Source: Streptomyces monomycini
GTDB lineage: Bacteria; Actinomycetota; Actinomycetes; Streptomycetales; Streptomycetaceae
Length of the DNA: 64,000 nucleotides
Direction of reading: 5' to 3'
NCBI RefSeq assembly: GCF_022271435.1
Contig: NZ_JAFIQY010000006.1
Location: 62,001 to 126,000 of the forward strand
Shown here: positions 1 through 9,306 of the stretch, in pieces
How positions within the stretch are numbered: the stretch's first letter is position 1
Layout of the letters: each line of letters begins with the position of its first letter
The notes under the pieces: model-generated
Databases searched by the model: none
Seen by the model: the letters and a program-made list of their open reading frames with translations, nothing else
Told to the model about the DNA's origin: nothing
Position numbers and translations under genes: made by a program

Positions 1-1482
1 TGGGGGCTCGTCGTCATCGCCGTGGCCCAGTTGATGGTGGTGCTGGACGCGACGATCGTGAATATCGCGTTGCCGTCCGCGCAGCGGGAGCTGCACATGT
101 CGGACGCCAACCGGCAGTGGGTCATCACGGCGTACACCCTCGCCTTTGGCGGATTGTTGCTGCTGGGCGGGCGGATCGCCGACCTGGTGGGACGGAAGCG
201 GGCGTTCATCATCGGGCTGGTGGGGTTCGCGATCGCTTCCGCGCTGGGCGGGGCGGCGTCCGGGCAGGGATTGCTGTTCGGGGCCCGGGCATTGCAGGGC
301 GCGTTCGCTGCCGTGCTGGCACCGTCCGCATTGTCGTTGCTGACGACGACTTTCACGGACGGGAAAGAGCGGAGCAAGGCGTTCGGAATTTACGGCGCCA
401 TCGCGGGCGGCGGCTCCGCCATCGGGCTGATGGCCGGCGGATTGCTGACGGAGTACCTGGACTGGCGTTGGTGTCTTTACGTGAATGTGCCGATCGCGAT
501 GGTGGCCATCGCGGGAGCCTGGGTCTTTCTGCACGACCGGCGGGGGCACGGCGGGGCTCGGCTGGATGTCCCCGGTGTGGTGCTGGGGTGCGGTGGGCTG
601 GTCGCCATCGTCTACGGGTGCAGTGAGGCGCAGCCGCGGGGATGGAGCGATGGTCTGGTCATCGGGTTGTTGGCCGGCGGAGCCCTCATGCTGGTGGTTT
701 TCGCGTGGTGGCAGGGGCGGGCGCGCCATCCGTTGCTGCCGTTGCACATCGTGCGGGACCGGAATCGCGCGGGCGCGTTTCTGACCATGGCGTTGGCGGT
801 CATCGCCATGTTCGGGATGTTCCTTTTCATGACGTACTACTTGCAGGTGGTGCTGGGATATTCGCCGGTGAAGACGGGACTGGCGTTCCTGCCGCTGACG
901 GCGGCGATCATCGTGGGGTCGACGCAGATATCGGCCCGGCTGCTGCACCACCTGCCGCCCCGCGTGCTGATGGTGCCGGGCGCGGTGTCCGCGGCGGCGG
1001 GGCTGGCCTGGCTGACGACGCTGACCGCCGAGCCCGCGTACGTCTCGCACGTACTGCCGTCCGAGCTGCTGGTCGGCCTCGGGATGGGCCTGATCTTCAT
1101 GCCGGTGATGTCCACGGCCACGGCGGGCGTCGCGCCGCAGGACTCCGGGGTGACGTCCGCGACCGTCAACACGGCGCAGCAGGTGGGCGGTTCGATCGGT
1201 ACGGCGCTGTTGAACACCATCGCCACGTCGACGAGTGCGACGTACATCGGGAGTCACCTGGCCACGGCGGCGAAGGAGGCGGGAGGACACCTGACCCCCG
1301 CGGTGCGGGACGGGGTCGTGAAGGACGGGGTCGTGCACGGGTTCACGGTGGCCATCGGTTGGGGTGCGGGAATCATGCTGCTGGCGGGGGTGGTCGCGGG
1401 CGTGCTGGTGAACGGGAAGGCGCCCCGGCAGAAATCTCCGGCCGCCGATGTCGAGAACTCCCGATCGGCTCCGTCCCCGTAG
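1..1482 (+). CDS. MFS drug exporter, DHA2 (EmrB/QacA) family, 5' partial
   Basis: Proton-driven multidrug exporter of the 14-helix DHA2 group in the cytoplasmic membrane. The reading frame is open to the first base of the window, and the visible N-terminus matches the end of the first helix, with the family motif QLMVVLDATIVNIALP around residues 10-25. The true start therefore lies upstream and only about 20-40 residues are missing. A motif-A-like loop GGRIADLVGRKRAF follows helix 2, and alternating hydrophobic segments run to about residue 470. The C-terminus is short and polar. The YCII-type gene begins 46 bp downstream. The substrate cannot be told from sequence, and no adjacent regulator is visible inside the window. 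Confidence 0.9.
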   Translation, partial: WGLVVIAVAQLMVVLDATIVNIALPSAQRELHMSDANRQWVITAYTLAFGGLLLLGGRIADLVGRKRAFIIGLVGFAIASALGGAASGQGLLFGARALQGAFAAVLAPSALSLLTTTFTDGKERSKAFGIYGAIAGGGSAIGLMAGGLLTEYLDWRWCLYVNVPIAMVAIAGAWVFLHDRRGHGGARLDVPGVVLGCGGLVAIVYGCSEAQPRGWSDGLVIGLLAGGALMLVVFAWWQGRARHPLLPLHIVRDRNRAGAFLTMALAVIAMFGMFLFMTYYLQVVLGYSPVKTGLAFLPLTAAIIVGSTQISARLLHHLPPRVLMVPGAVSAAAGLAWLTTLTAEPAYVSHVLPSELLVGLGMGLIFMPVMSTATAGVAPQDSGVTSATVNTAQQVGGSIGTALLNTIATSTSATYIGSHLATAAKEAGGHLTPAVRDGVVKDGVVHGFTVAIGWGAGIMLLAGVVAGVLVNGKAPRQKSPAADVENSRSAPSP

Positions 1483-1527
1483 TGCACGCGGCCACAATGG
1501 GCCGCACCCGTACGGAGGAGACCCACG

Positions 1528-1935
1528 ATGGCCAAGTACCTGCTGCTGAAGCACTACCGCGGCGCGCCGGCCCCGGTGAACGACGTGCCCATGGACCGGT
1601 GGACGCCGGAGGAGATCTCCGCCCACATGCGGTACATGCAGGATTTCGCGGACCGGCTGGAGAAGACCGGCGAGTTCGTGGACGGTCAGGCGCTCGCCGC
1701 CGAGGGGGCGTGGGTCCGGTACGACGGTGAGGGGCGCCCGCCGGTAACCGACGGGCCGTTCGCGGAGACCAAGGACCTGATCGCCGGATGGATGGTGATC
1801 GACGTCGACGGTTACGCGCGCGCCGTCGAGCTGGCCGGGGAGCTGTCGGCCGCTCCCGGGGCGGGCGGGAAGCCGATCCACGAGTGGCTGGAGGTGCGCC
1901 CGTTCCTGGCCGCGCCGCCCACCGTCACGGAGTGA
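1528..1935 (+). CDS. YCII/DGPF-domain protein, partner of ECF42 sigma factor
   Basis: A 135-residue YCII-related (DGPF) protein. The family-defining DGPF-type signature appears as TDGPFAETKDLIAGWMVIDV near residues 74-93. The ATG is preceded by a clear ribosome-binding site (ACGGAGGAG). Its TGA stop overlaps the start of the sigma factor gene, so the two are translationally coupled. This pairing is characteristic of ECF42 sigma factors, whose genes are known to sit beside DGPF genes. The biochemical role of DGPF proteins is unknown; they resemble small dimeric alpha/beta-barrel enzymes. Confidence 0.88.
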   Translation: MAKYLLLKHYRGAPAPVNDVPMDRWTPEEISAHMRYMQDFADRLEKTGEFVDGQALAAEGAWVRYDGEGRPPVTDGPFAETKDLIAGWMVIDVDGYARAVELAGELSAAPGAGGKPIHEWLEVRPFLAAPPTVTE

Positions 1936-3098
1936 CCTCCCCGGTGACGCGGCTGGACGAGGCGCTGCTGCGGAGCCTCACGCCGGGCGTGATCGGGGTC
2001 CTCGTCCGCCGCGGAGCCGACTTCGCGGCGGCCGAGGACGCCGTACAGGAGGCGCTGGTCGAGGCGGTCCGGGTCTGGCCGTCCGACCAACCGCGCGACC
2101 CCAAGGGGTGGCTGATCGCCGTGGCCTGGCGGCGGTTCCTCGACGCGACCCGGGCGGACGTGTCCCGCCGCCGGCGGGAGGACCTCGTCGACCAGGAGCC
2201 GGTGCCCGGGCCGGCGCCCGCGGTGGACGACACGCTCCGGCTGTACTTCCTGTGCGCCCACCCGTCGCTGACGCCGTCGTCCGCGGTCGCGCTCACACTG
2301 CGGGCGGTCGGCGGTCTCACCACCCGCCAGGTCGCCCGGGCGTACCTGGTGCCCGAGGCGACGATGGCGCAGCGGATCAGCCGGGCGAAACGGACCGTGT
2401 CCGGCGTACGTCTCGACCGGCCCGGCGATGTCGCCACCGTGCTGCGCGTCCTCTACCTGGTCTTCAACGAGGGCTACTCCGGCGACGTCGACCTGGCCGC
2501 CGAGGCCGTCCGGCTCACCCGGCAGCTCGCGGCCGTGATCGACCACCCCGAGGTGGCGGGCCTGCTCGCCCTGATGCTGCTCCACCACGCGCGCCGTGCC
2601 GCCCGTACCGCGCCCGACGGCGCTCTGGCGCCGCTCGCCGAGCAGGACCGGGGCCGGTGGGACACCAGGACGATCGCGGAGGGCGTAGGGATCTTGCAGG
2701 CGGCGCTCGCCCGCGACCGGCTGGGCGAGTTCCAGGCCCAGGCCGCCGTCGCGGCGCTGCACGCCGACGCGCCCACCGCGGCGGAGACCGACTGGGTGCA
2801 GATCGTCGAGTGGTACGACGAGCTGGCGCGCCTGACCGACAGCCCGGTCGTCCGGCTCAACCGCGCGGTGGCGGTCGGTGAGGCCGACGGGCCGCGGGCC
2901 GGGCTGGCGGCGCTCGCGGAGCTGGACGCGGCGCTGCCCCGGCACACCGCGGTGGCGGCGTATCTGTACGAGCGGGACGGTGACCCGGCGACGGCGGCGC
3001 GGCTGTACGCGGAGGCTGCCCAGAAGGCGTCCAACCTCGCCGAACGCGACCACCTGACGCGCCAGGCCGCCCGTCTCAACGCCCGCCGGTCCCCCTGA
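1932..3098 (+). CDS. ECF42-type RNA polymerase sigma factor with C-terminal extension
   Basis: About 388 residues, twice the length of a minimal ECF sigma factor. Region 2 lies at about residues 10-75 (FAAAEDAVQEALVEAV, then the GWLIAVAWRRFLD segment). Region 4 with its helix-turn-helix is near 120-165 (LTTRQVARAYLVPEATMAQR). The remaining ~220 residues form the helical, TPR-like extension (DUF6596-like, with FNEGYSG) that defines ECF42. The GTG start at 1932 overlaps the DGPF gene stop by four bases; a GTG at 1944 is the alternative. No anti-sigma gene is adjacent, which fits ECF42, where the extension rather than an anti-sigma factor is thought to control activity. The likely target is the upstream DGPF promoter. 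Confidence 0.9.
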   Translation: MTSPVTRLDEALLRSLTPGVIGVLVRRGADFAAAEDAVQEALVEAVRVWPSDQPRDPKGWLIAVAWRRFLDATRADVSRRRREDLVDQEPVPGPAPAVDDTLRLYFLCAHPSLTPSSAVALTLRAVGGLTTRQVARAYLVPEATMAQRISRAKRTVSGVRLDRPGDVATVLRVLYLVFNEGYSGDVDLAAEAVRLTRQLAAVIDHPEVAGLLALMLLHHARRAARTAPDGALAPLAEQDRGRWDTRTIAEGVGILQAALARDRLGEFQAQAAVAALHADAPTAAETDWVQIVEWYDELARLTDSPVVRLNRAVAVGEADGPRAGLAALAELDAALPRHTAVAAYLYERDGDPATAARLYAEAAQKASNLAERDHLTRQAARLNARRSP

Positions 3099-3150
3099 CA
3101 GGACGCGCCGGGCCCCCTCGCGGCAGGCCGGCACTCAGTACGCTGGCCCC

Positions 3151-3900
3151 GTGTTCACCCCCGAGGGACCGACGCTCCGCGAGCTGACCGTGCAGGCGCT
3201 CTCCTCCGTGGAGCGCGGCTACGACCTGCTGGCCCCGAAGTTCGACCACACGCCGTTCCGTACGCCGGACCGGATTCTCGACGCGACGGCGGAGGCGCTG
3301 CGGGGCCTCGGCCCGTTCGAGGCCGGGCTCGACGTCTGCTGCGGCACGGGAGCGGGCATGGGCGTGCTGCGGTCCCTGTGCCGGGAGCGGATCGTGGGGG
3401 CCGACTTCAGTACGGGGATGCTCGCGGCGGCGCGCCGGACCGTGGCCGTGTCCCCGCCCCCGCCCATGCCCCCGCGTACGGAGCCCACCGTCACGTACGT
3501 ACGCGCCGACGCCCGCGCCCTCCCCTTCACCTCAGCCTTCGACCTCGCCGTCACCTTCGGCGCCCTCGGCCACTTCCTGCCCGTCGAGCGCGCCGCGGTC
3601 TTCGCCGGAGTGCACCGGGCGCTGCGTCCAGGCGGGATCTTCGCCTTCCCGATCGCCGCGCCGCCGTCGCCTCGCTCCGTCCTGTACTGGACCCTGCTCG
3701 GCTTCGACGCGGTGATGCGCGTACGGAACGTGCTGTGGCGACCCCCGTTCGTCATGTACTACCGGACGTGCGCGCTGCGCGACATACGGGCCGACCTGCG
3801 CGCGGCGGGGTTCACCGTGGAGCTCGTACCGGTGCGAGGGGCGGCCCGCCGCCCCGACGGCAGCCCCGGCTGGGGGCTCGTGGCGGCCCGTCGGTCCTGA
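3151..3900 (+). CDS. Class I SAM-dependent methyltransferase
   Basis: A 249-residue Rossmann-fold methyltransferase. Motif I is GLDVCCGTGAG at residues 59-69, followed by an acidic residue at the end of strand 2 (IVGADFSTGML) and the post-II segment YVRADARALPF. The methyltransferase-11 pattern FDLAVTFGALGHFLP is present. The extra N-terminal helices (about 50 residues) and a hydrophobic stretch near 170-200 suggest a hydrophobic or lipid-like substrate, but this is inference. Start is GTG at 3151, 52 bp after the sigma factor gene. It faces metG in the same direction across a 135-bp gap. Confidence 0.8.
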   Translation: MFTPEGPTLRELTVQALSSVERGYDLLAPKFDHTPFRTPDRILDATAEALRGLGPFEAGLDVCCGTGAGMGVLRSLCRERIVGADFSTGMLAAARRTVAVSPPPPMPPRTEPTVTYVRADARALPFTSAFDLAVTFGALGHFLPVERAAVFAGVHRALRPGGIFAFPIAAPPSPRSVLYWTLLGFDAVMRVRNVLWRPPFVMYYRTCALRDIRADLRAAGFTVELVPVRGAARRPDGSPGWGLVAARRS

Positions 3901-4035
3901 TCGCCCGAAAGCGACGATCAAGGGCCGTACCGAGCGCGGAAAACCAGGCGCGGTGGCCCTGCACCCGTCCGATACGATATTGACGTTCCGTAGAACAAAA
4001 CCTCACTCACCGTAGCGACTTGGGAGCAGCCGGCA

Positions 4036-5745
4036 ATGGCTCGACACCTCATCACCAGCGCCCTTCCGTACATCAACGGGATCAAGCACCTGGGCAACAT
4101 GGTGGGGTCCATGCTCCCGGCCGACGTGTACGGGCGGTATCTGCGCCAGCGCGGCCACGAGGTGCTCTACATCTGCGCGACGGACGAGCACGGCACGCCC
4201 GCCGAGCTGGCGGCCAAGGACGCCGGCCAGTCCGTCGACGCGTACTGCGGCGAACAGCACGACGCGCAGAAGGCCATCTACGACGGCTTCCACCTGCAGT
4301 TCGACCACTTCGGGCGCAGCTCCTCGCAGCAGAACGTGGAGCTGACCCAGCACTTCGCGCGCAAGCTGCACGAGAACGGCTTCATCGAGGAGCGCGCCAT
4401 CCGGCAGGTCTACTCGATCGCCGACGAGCGCTTCCTCCCGGACCGCTACATCGTCGGCACGTGCCCGCACTGCGGCTACGACAAGGCGCGCGGCGACCAG
4501 TGCGAGAACTGCACCCGCGTCCTGGACCCGACCGACCTGATCGACGCCCGCTCGGCGATCAGCGGCAGCAGCGACCTGGAGGTGCGCGAGACCAAGCACC
4601 TCTTCCTGCTCCAGTCCAAGCTCCAGGGCGAGGTCGAGCAGTGGATCGACGACAACAGCGAGGAGTGGCCGACGCTGGCGTCGTCCATCGCCCGCAAGTG
4701 GCTGACCGAGGGCCTGCACGACCGGGCGATCACCCGTGACCTGGACTGGGGCGTGCCGGTGCCGGCCGACGTGTGGCCGGAGCTGGCCGCCGAGGGCAAG
4801 GTCTTCTACGTCTGGTTCGACGCGCCGATCGAGTACATCGCCTCGACGAAGGAGTGGGCGGACGCCGACCCGGCGCACCGCGACTGGAAGTCGTGGTGGT
4901 ACGAGGCCGACGACGTGCGCTACACGGAGTTCATGGCCAAGGACAACGTCCCGTTCCACTCGGTGATGTTCCCGGCCACCGAGCTGGGCACCCGCGAGCC
5001 GTGGAAGAAGGTCGACTTCCTCAAGGCGTTCAACTGGCTGACGTACTACGGCGGCAAGTTCTCCACCTCGCAGCGGCGCGGCATCTTCACCGACGCGGCG
5101 CTGGAGCTGCTGCCCGCCGACTACTGGCGCTACTTCCTGATCGCCAACGCGCCCGAGTCCGACGACACGTCCTTCACCTGGGAGCTGTTCTCCTCCTCGG
5201 TCAACAAGGACCTGGCCGACACCCTCGGCAACTTCGTCAACCGGGTGCTGTCCTTCTCCCGCAAGCGCTTCGGCGACGAGGTACCGGCGGGCGCGGCGGC
5301 CGGGGAGGCCGAGACGAAGCTGGGCGAGCAGATCGCCGAGCTGCTGGCGGAGTACGAGGGCCACATGGAGGCCCTCCAGTTCCGCAAGGCGGCGGCGGCC
5401 CTGCGCGCGCTCTGGAGCGCGGGCAACTCCTACCTGGAGGAGAAGGCCCCCTGGCTGGAGATCAAGACCGACCAGGAAGCGGCGGCGCTGACGCTGCGTA
5501 CGGCGATGAACCTGATCCACCTGTACGCGATCGTCTCGGAGCCGTTCATCCCGGCGGCGGCGAAGGCGATGCGCGGCGCGTTCGCGCTGGACGGCGACAC
5601 GGCGGCCTGGGTGACGGCGGAGGAGGCGCGGGCCCTGGCCTCGGTCCCGGCCGGCACGGCGTTCACGGTCCCGCCGGTGCTCTTCGCGAAGATCACGGAG
5701 GATGACCTGGAGTCGTACCGGGAGCGGTTCGGCGCGGCGGAGTAG
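4036..5745 (+). CDS. metG: Methionine--tRNA ligase
   Basis: Cytoplasmic methionyl-tRNA synthetase charging tRNA-Met for initiation and elongation. The 569 residues carry a HIGH-type signature ([11 protein letters not shown], residues 11-21), a zinc knuckle CPHC...CENC at about 143-160, and a KMSKS-equivalent KFSTSQ near residue 341. The [12 protein letters not shown] and Trp-rich catalytic segments are present, followed by the alpha-helical anticodon-binding domain. There is no C-terminal EMAP/Trbp111-like extension. The ATG at 4036 is preceded by GGAG. A strong terminator follows at once, so metG is probably monocistronic with its promoter in the preceding 135 bp. Confidence 0.96.
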   Translation: MARHLITSALPYINGIKHLGNMVGSMLPADVYGRYLRQRGHEVLYICATDEHGTPAELAAKDAGQSVDAYCGEQHDAQKAIYDGFHLQFDHFGRSSSQQNVELTQHFARKLHENGFIEERAIRQVYSIADERFLPDRYIVGTCPHCGYDKARGDQCENCTRVLDPTDLIDARSAISGSSDLEVRETKHLFLLQSKLQGEVEQWIDDNSEEWPTLASSIARKWLTEGLHDRAITRDLDWGVPVPADVWPELAAEGKVFYVWFDAPIEYIASTKEWADADPAHRDWKSWWYEADDVRYTEFMAKDNVPFHSVMFPATELGTREPWKKVDFLKAFNWLTYYGGKFSTSQRRGIFTDAALELLPADYWRYFLIANAPESDDTSFTWELFSSSVNKDLADTLGNFVNRVLSFSRKRFGDEVPAGAAAGEAETKLGEQIAELLAEYEGHMEALQFRKAAAALRALWSAGNSYLEEKAPWLEIKTDQEAAALTLRTAMNLIHLYAIVSEPFIPAAAKAMRGAFALDGDTAAWVTAEEARALASVPAGTAFTVPPVLFAKITEDDLESYRERFGAAE

Positions 5746-5764
5746 CACGCGGACGACGTACGGC

Positions 5765-5801
5765 GAGGGGCCCGGAACCGGCGAACGGTTCCGGGCCCCT
5801 C
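5765..5801. terminator. Intrinsic terminator after metG
   Basis: Perfect 16-bp stem (GAGGGGCCCGGAACCG and its complement) around a 5-base loop. It sits 20 bp after the metG stop and 19 bp before the end of the convergent Uma2 gene, so it can stop transcription from both sides. A U-run is absent, which is common in Streptomyces. Confidence 0.85.
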
Positions 5802-5819
5802 GGCCGTCGTACGACCGCC

Positions 5820-6368
5820 CTAGGCGGACTTACCGCCGTACGGGTGCCAGCCGGCCGTCCGTACCGTGAAGCCCATGGGTTCCGGCATCGGGATGTCCTG
5901 GCCGAAGATGCCCTTCGCGGTCTCGACGTAGTGACGGCCGTCGAGCTGGAGCAGATGCCAGGTGGCGTCGTTGGGGTCCACGATCAGGTAGACGGGGATG
6001 CCGGCCTCGGCGTAGCGCTCGCGCTTGTCCTCCCAGTCGCGCTTGATGGCCGTACGGGTCGTGGAGACCGTTTCGACGACGGCGAGGACGATCTGCGCGG
6101 GCCAGTCGGCCTCGTCGTCGGCTGGGCAGTCAGCAGACCGGATGACGACGGCATCGGCCCGCGGCCGGTAGTCGTCGGCCACCAGCAGCCCTCGCTCGCT
6201 CCATGCCGCGAAAGGCGCCGGGGTGTGGCGTACGAAGGTGCGTCCGGGGAGATCGTGGAAGTGACCAGGGTGCGCCTGCACGACAATTTCGCCGTCGAGC
6301 AGTTCGGCACGCAGACCGCCCGGCACGTCCAGTTCGCGCCACCTCTTGATGAGTGCGTTGCTGTCCAC
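5820..6368 (-). CDS. Uma2-family (DUF820) putative endonuclease
   Basis: A Uma2/DUF820 protein of about 182 residues with a PD-(D/E)XK-like fold. The core reads IVLAVVETVSTTR, then DKRERYAEAGIPVYLIVDP, which matches the family's conserved E...K...YAxAGIPxYxxxD pattern. GTG at 6368 is preferred because AAGGA sits six bases upstream; the longer reading from TTG at 6383 lacks a suitable site. It is the last gene of a three-gene minus-strand cassette: Uma2, VapB-like, Uma2. Family members are numerous in Streptomyces and cyanobacteria, and although named nucleases their cellular role is not established. Confidence 0.82.
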   Translation of the reverse strand: MDSNALIKRWRELDVPGGLRAELLDGEIVVQAHPGHFHDLPGRTFVRHTPAPFAAWSERGLLVADDYRPRADAVVIRSADCPADDEADWPAQIVLAVVETVSTTRTAIKRDWEDKRERYAEAGIPVYLIVDPNDATWHLLQLDGRHYVETAKGIFGQDIPMPEPMGFTVRTAGWHPYGGKSA

Positions 6369-6422
6369 CGGAGGTCCTTTCAAGACACCGTCCTGCGGAG
6401 GTGCCGATCAGGTACGAGCTCT

Positions 6423-6632
6423 TCACCCGCGGTAGTTCCTCTTGTCGAGGAGAAAATCGAAGTCGCCGCGCGCACCCCGCTCCCTGAGCTGTGCGAGCGC
6501 TATGGCTCGACCACGCCGCTTGACCACCTCCGCCAAAGCCATGTTGACGGTGTCCTCCTTGGTCTTCGTGCCGAGGAGCTTCGCGGCTTCCGCCAGCGCC
6601 TCGTCGTCGGCCTCCAGCCGAAGCTTCGCCAT
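6423..6632 (-). CDS. VapB-like antitoxin (DUF2191 type)
   Basis: A 69-residue protein of VapB/DUF2191 type. After a short beta-strand (AKLRLEADDE) come the ribbon-helix-helix-like segment LAEAAKLLGTKTKEDTVNMA and the typical C-terminal tail GDFDFLLDKRNYRG. VapB proteins normally bind a PIN-domain VapC ribonuclease and repress their own operon. Here no PIN gene is adjacent: the flanking genes on both sides encode Uma2 proteins. Its ATG lies 3 bp after the upstream Uma2 stop, so it is co-transcribed and probably translationally coupled. It may be an orphan antitoxin or may partner a Uma2 protein. Confidence 0.78.
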   Translation of the reverse strand: MAKLRLEADDEALAEAAKLLGTKTKEDTVNMALAEVVKRRGRAIALAQLRERGARGDFDFLLDKRNYRG

Positions 6633-6635
6633 GCC

Positions 6636-7307
6636 TCAGCGCACCCAGTCCTTCAGCGGCTCAGTGTCCAGGTCGATGCCCACCGGGTCCGGCAGGGTGA
6701 CCGTCTTCCCGAACGGCACCGTCAGGAGCATCTCGTAGCGGCCGCCATCGGGCTGCGAGTGCACCTTGACCTCGCAGGTGTCCCGGTCGATCAGCAGATA
6801 CACCGGGATACCGGTCTCGGCGTACGCCTTCGGCTTGTCCTGGCGGTCCCGGCGATTGGTGTCGTGGTCGCGGGATGTGACCTCGACGGCCATGAGCACT
6901 CCGTCGGCATCCGCCCACTCGCCCTGGCCGACGAAGTTGTCGCTCGGCGCGAGGCAGACGTCGGGGCGGGCATTGCCGTTACGGTACGTCTCAACCCGCA
7001 GGCCCTGGTCTCCATGCAGCCACCAATCGGCGTTGGCCTGAATACACAAGCGTGTCAGCCACTGGATGATCCGCCCGTGATCGCCGTCCGGCAACGCCTT
7101 TTCCCCGATCTTCCCGTTGATGAATTCCAGACGCAGCGCCTCTTCCACACGCACAGCGAGGCGAGCCAGCTCCTCGAACTGCTCCTGGCTCAGGACACTC
7201 GCGTGCTCTTCGACGACGCCCACGTCGGTCTCCTCCGGGATCGGTGGTGCCTTCCACCGTACGTCTTCCCTGTACACCACGACCGGATTCTCCGCGAGCT
7301 GCGTCAT
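6636..7307 (-). CDS. Uma2-family (DUF820) putative endonuclease
   Basis: About 223 residues from the ATG at 7307 (MTQLAENPVV); an in-frame ATG at 7343 would put the start inside the aspS terminator. The PD-(D/E)XK-like core is VLMAVEVTSRDHD, then DKPKAYAETGIPVYLLIDRD. The N-terminal half (EEHASVLSQEQFEELARLAV, then LRLEFINGKI) matches the usual Uma2 layout in which an E/D-rich helix precedes the G-x-I strand. It is the first gene of the Uma2 / VapB-like / Uma2 cassette. The two Uma2 proteins are only distantly similar to each other, so this is not a recent duplication. Confidence 0.82.
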   Translation of the reverse strand: MTQLAENPVVVYREDVRWKAPPIPEETDVGVVEEHASVLSQEQFEELARLAVRVEEALRLEFINGKIGEKALPDGDHGRIIQWLTRLCIQANADWWLHGDQGLRVETYRNGNARPDVCLAPSDNFVGQGEWADADGVLMAVEVTSRDHDTNRRDRQDKPKAYAETGIPVYLLIDRDTCEVKVHSQPDGGRYEMLLTVPFGKTVTLPDPVGIDLDTEPLKDWVR

Positions 7308-7326
7308 GCCCGAAGCGTGGCACGCG

Positions 7327-7357
7327 AAAAGGCCCGCGATCATCAGATCGCGGGCCC
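7327..7357 (-). terminator. Intrinsic terminator of aspS
   Basis: An 11-bp perfect GC stem (GGCCCGCGATC and complement) with a 4-base loop, followed in the minus direction by TTTT. It lies 18 bp beyond the aspS stop and separates aspS from the Uma2 cassette. Confidence 0.88.
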
Positions 7358-7375
7358 TTCACACGTACGAACGAA

Positions 7376-9139
7376 CTACTTCACCTGCGGCTTGCGGATC
7401 GACAGGTGCAGCTCCTTCAGCCGCGACTCCTCGACCTCGCTCGGCGCGCCCATGAGCAGGTCCTGGGCGTTGCCGTTGAGGGGGAAGGCGATGGTCTCGC
7501 GGATGTTGGGCTCGTCCGCGAGGAGCATGACGATGCGGTCGACGCCCGGGGCGATGCCGCCGTGGGGCGGGGCGCCGAACTTGAAGGCGCGGAGCATGCC
7601 GCCGAACTCGGCCTCGACGGTGTCCTTGTCGTAACCGGCGATGGCGAACGCCTTGTACATGACGTCCGGCTCGTGGTTGCGGATGGCGCCGGAGGACAGC
7701 TCGACGCCGTTGCAGACGATGTCGTACTGCCAGGCCAGGATGTCCAGCGGGTCCTTGGTCTCCAGCGCCGTGAGGCCGCCCTGCGGCATGGAGAACGGGT
7801 TGTGGGAGAACTCGATCTTGCCGGTGTCCTCGTCCTTCTCGAACATCGGGAAGTCGACGATCCAGCAGAAGCGGAACTCGCCCTCGACGAAGTGGCCGGT
7901 GCGCTTGGCCGCCTCGACGCGGACCGCGCCCATGATCTTGGAGACCTCGTCGAACTCGCCGGCGCCGAAGAAGACGGCCGAGCCGGGCTTCAGGTCCAGG
8001 GCCTCGACCAGCGCCTTCACGTCGTCCTCGGTGAGGAACTTGGCGATCGGGCCGGAGAGAGCGTTCTCCTCGCCCACGCGGACCCAGGCCAGGCCCTTCG
8101 CGCCCTGCTGGACGGCGAAGTCACCCATCTGGTCGAAGAACTTGCGCGGCTGGTCGGCGGTGTCCGGTACGGCCAGGGCGCGGACGTGCTTGTCGGCGAA
8201 GGCCTTGAAGCCGGAGCCGGCGAAGACGGCCGAGACGTCGACCAGCTCCAGCTCGGCACGGAGGTCCGGCTTGTCGGAGCCGTACTTGAGCATCGACTCG
8301 CGGAACGGGATGCGCGGGAACGGCGAGGTGACCGTGCGGCCGCCGCCGAACTCGGTGAACAGCTCGGTCATCAGCTGCTCGATCGGGCCGAAGACGTCCT
8401 CCTGCTCGACGAAGCTCATCTCGACGTCGAGCTGGTAGAACTCGCCCGGCGAGCGGTCGGCGCGGGCGTCCTCGTCGCGGAAGCAGGGCGCGATCTGGAA
8501 GTAGCGGTCGAAGCCCGCGATCATCAGCAGCTGCTTGAACTGCTGCGGGGCCTGCGGCAGCGCGTAGAACTTGCCGGCGTGCAGCCGGGACGGGACGAGG
8601 AAGTCGCGGGCGCCCTCGGGGGAGGTCGCGGACAGGATCGGCGTCGCCATCTCGTTGAAGCCGAGCGCGGTCATCTTGTGCCGGATGGCGGAGATGACGG
8701 CGGTGCGCAGCATCAGGTTGCGGTGCATCCGCTCGCGGCGCAGGTCGAGGAAGCGGTATTCGAGGCGCTTCTCCTCGTTGACCCCGTCCTCGGCGTTGAT
8801 CGTGAAGGGGATCTGCTCGGCGGCGCCCAGCACCTCGACGGCCGTGACCTCGACCTCGATCTCGCCGGTGGGCAGGTCGGGGTTGACGTTGTCCGCGCCG
8901 CGGGCGCTGACCTTGCCGTCGATACGGACGACGGACTCCTTGGTCAGCGAGCCGAGCGCCTCGTTGGCGGGGGTGCCGGGACGGGCGACGAGCTGGACCA
9001 GGCCGTAGTGGTCGCGCAGATCGATGAAGAGGATGCCGCCCAGGTCACGTCGATTGTGCAGCCAGCCGCTGAGGCGGACGTCGGTGTCGACGTCCGCGGC
9101 TCGGAGCTCGCCACAGTTATGGGACCGGTACCGATGCAT
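7376..9139 (-). CDS. aspS: Aspartate--tRNA ligase
   Basis: Bacterial-type aspartyl-tRNA synthetase of 587 residues. An N-terminal OB-fold anticodon-binding domain ([20 protein letters not shown]) is followed by the class II core: motif 2 region [16 protein letters not shown], a GAD insertion near residues 290-420, and the C-terminal motif 3 [16 protein letters not shown]. The flipping-loop and QSPQ-type segment appears as [14 protein letters not shown]. It attaches Asp to tRNA-Asp in the cytoplasm. Divergent from the phosphatase gene at 9307 and closed by a strong terminator, it is probably monocistronic. Confidence 0.97.
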   Translation of the reverse strand: MHRYRSHNCGELRAADVDTDVRLSGWLHNRRDLGGILFIDLRDHYGLVQLVARPGTPANEALGSLTKESVVRIDGKVSARGADNVNPDLPTGEIEVEVTAVEVLGAAEQIPFTINAEDGVNEEKRLEYRFLDLRRERMHRNLMLRTAVISAIRHKMTALGFNEMATPILSATSPEGARDFLVPSRLHAGKFYALPQAPQQFKQLLMIAGFDRYFQIAPCFRDEDARADRSPGEFYQLDVEMSFVEQEDVFGPIEQLMTELFTEFGGGRTVTSPFPRIPFRESMLKYGSDKPDLRAELELVDVSAVFAGSGFKAFADKHVRALAVPDTADQPRKFFDQMGDFAVQQGAKGLAWVRVGEENALSGPIAKFLTEDDVKALVEALDLKPGSAVFFGAGEFDEVSKIMGAVRVEAAKRTGHFVEGEFRFCWIVDFPMFEKDEDTGKIEFSHNPFSMPQGGLTALETKDPLDILAWQYDIVCNGVELSSGAIRNHEPDVMYKAFAIAGYDKDTVEAEFGGMLRAFKFGAPPHGGIAPGVDRIVMLLADEPNIRETIAFPLNGNAQDLLMGAPSEVEESRLKELHLSIRKPQVK

Positions 9140-9179
9140 CGCTCATCCAAGTCGTCGCAAGTTGGAGGGTGGGTTTGCT

Positions 9180-9197
9180 GTAACCGTTCCAGGTTAC
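9180..9197. promoter_or_regulatory. Inverted repeat between aspS and the phosphatase gene
   Basis: GTAACC and GGTTAC form a perfect 6-bp inverted repeat with a 6-base spacer, 40 bp before aspS and 110 bp before the divergent phosphatase gene. It could be an operator for either; no regulator is identified. Confidence 0.3.
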
Positions 9198-9306
9198 CGG
9201 TCACGCCACCGCTGGAGGTTGTCATATCCGCGTCAATAGGGCCATGGGATGATGGTCCTGCCCGCCGCGCTGGTCGGCTCCCGCCAAACCCACATAAAGT
9301 GATGCA

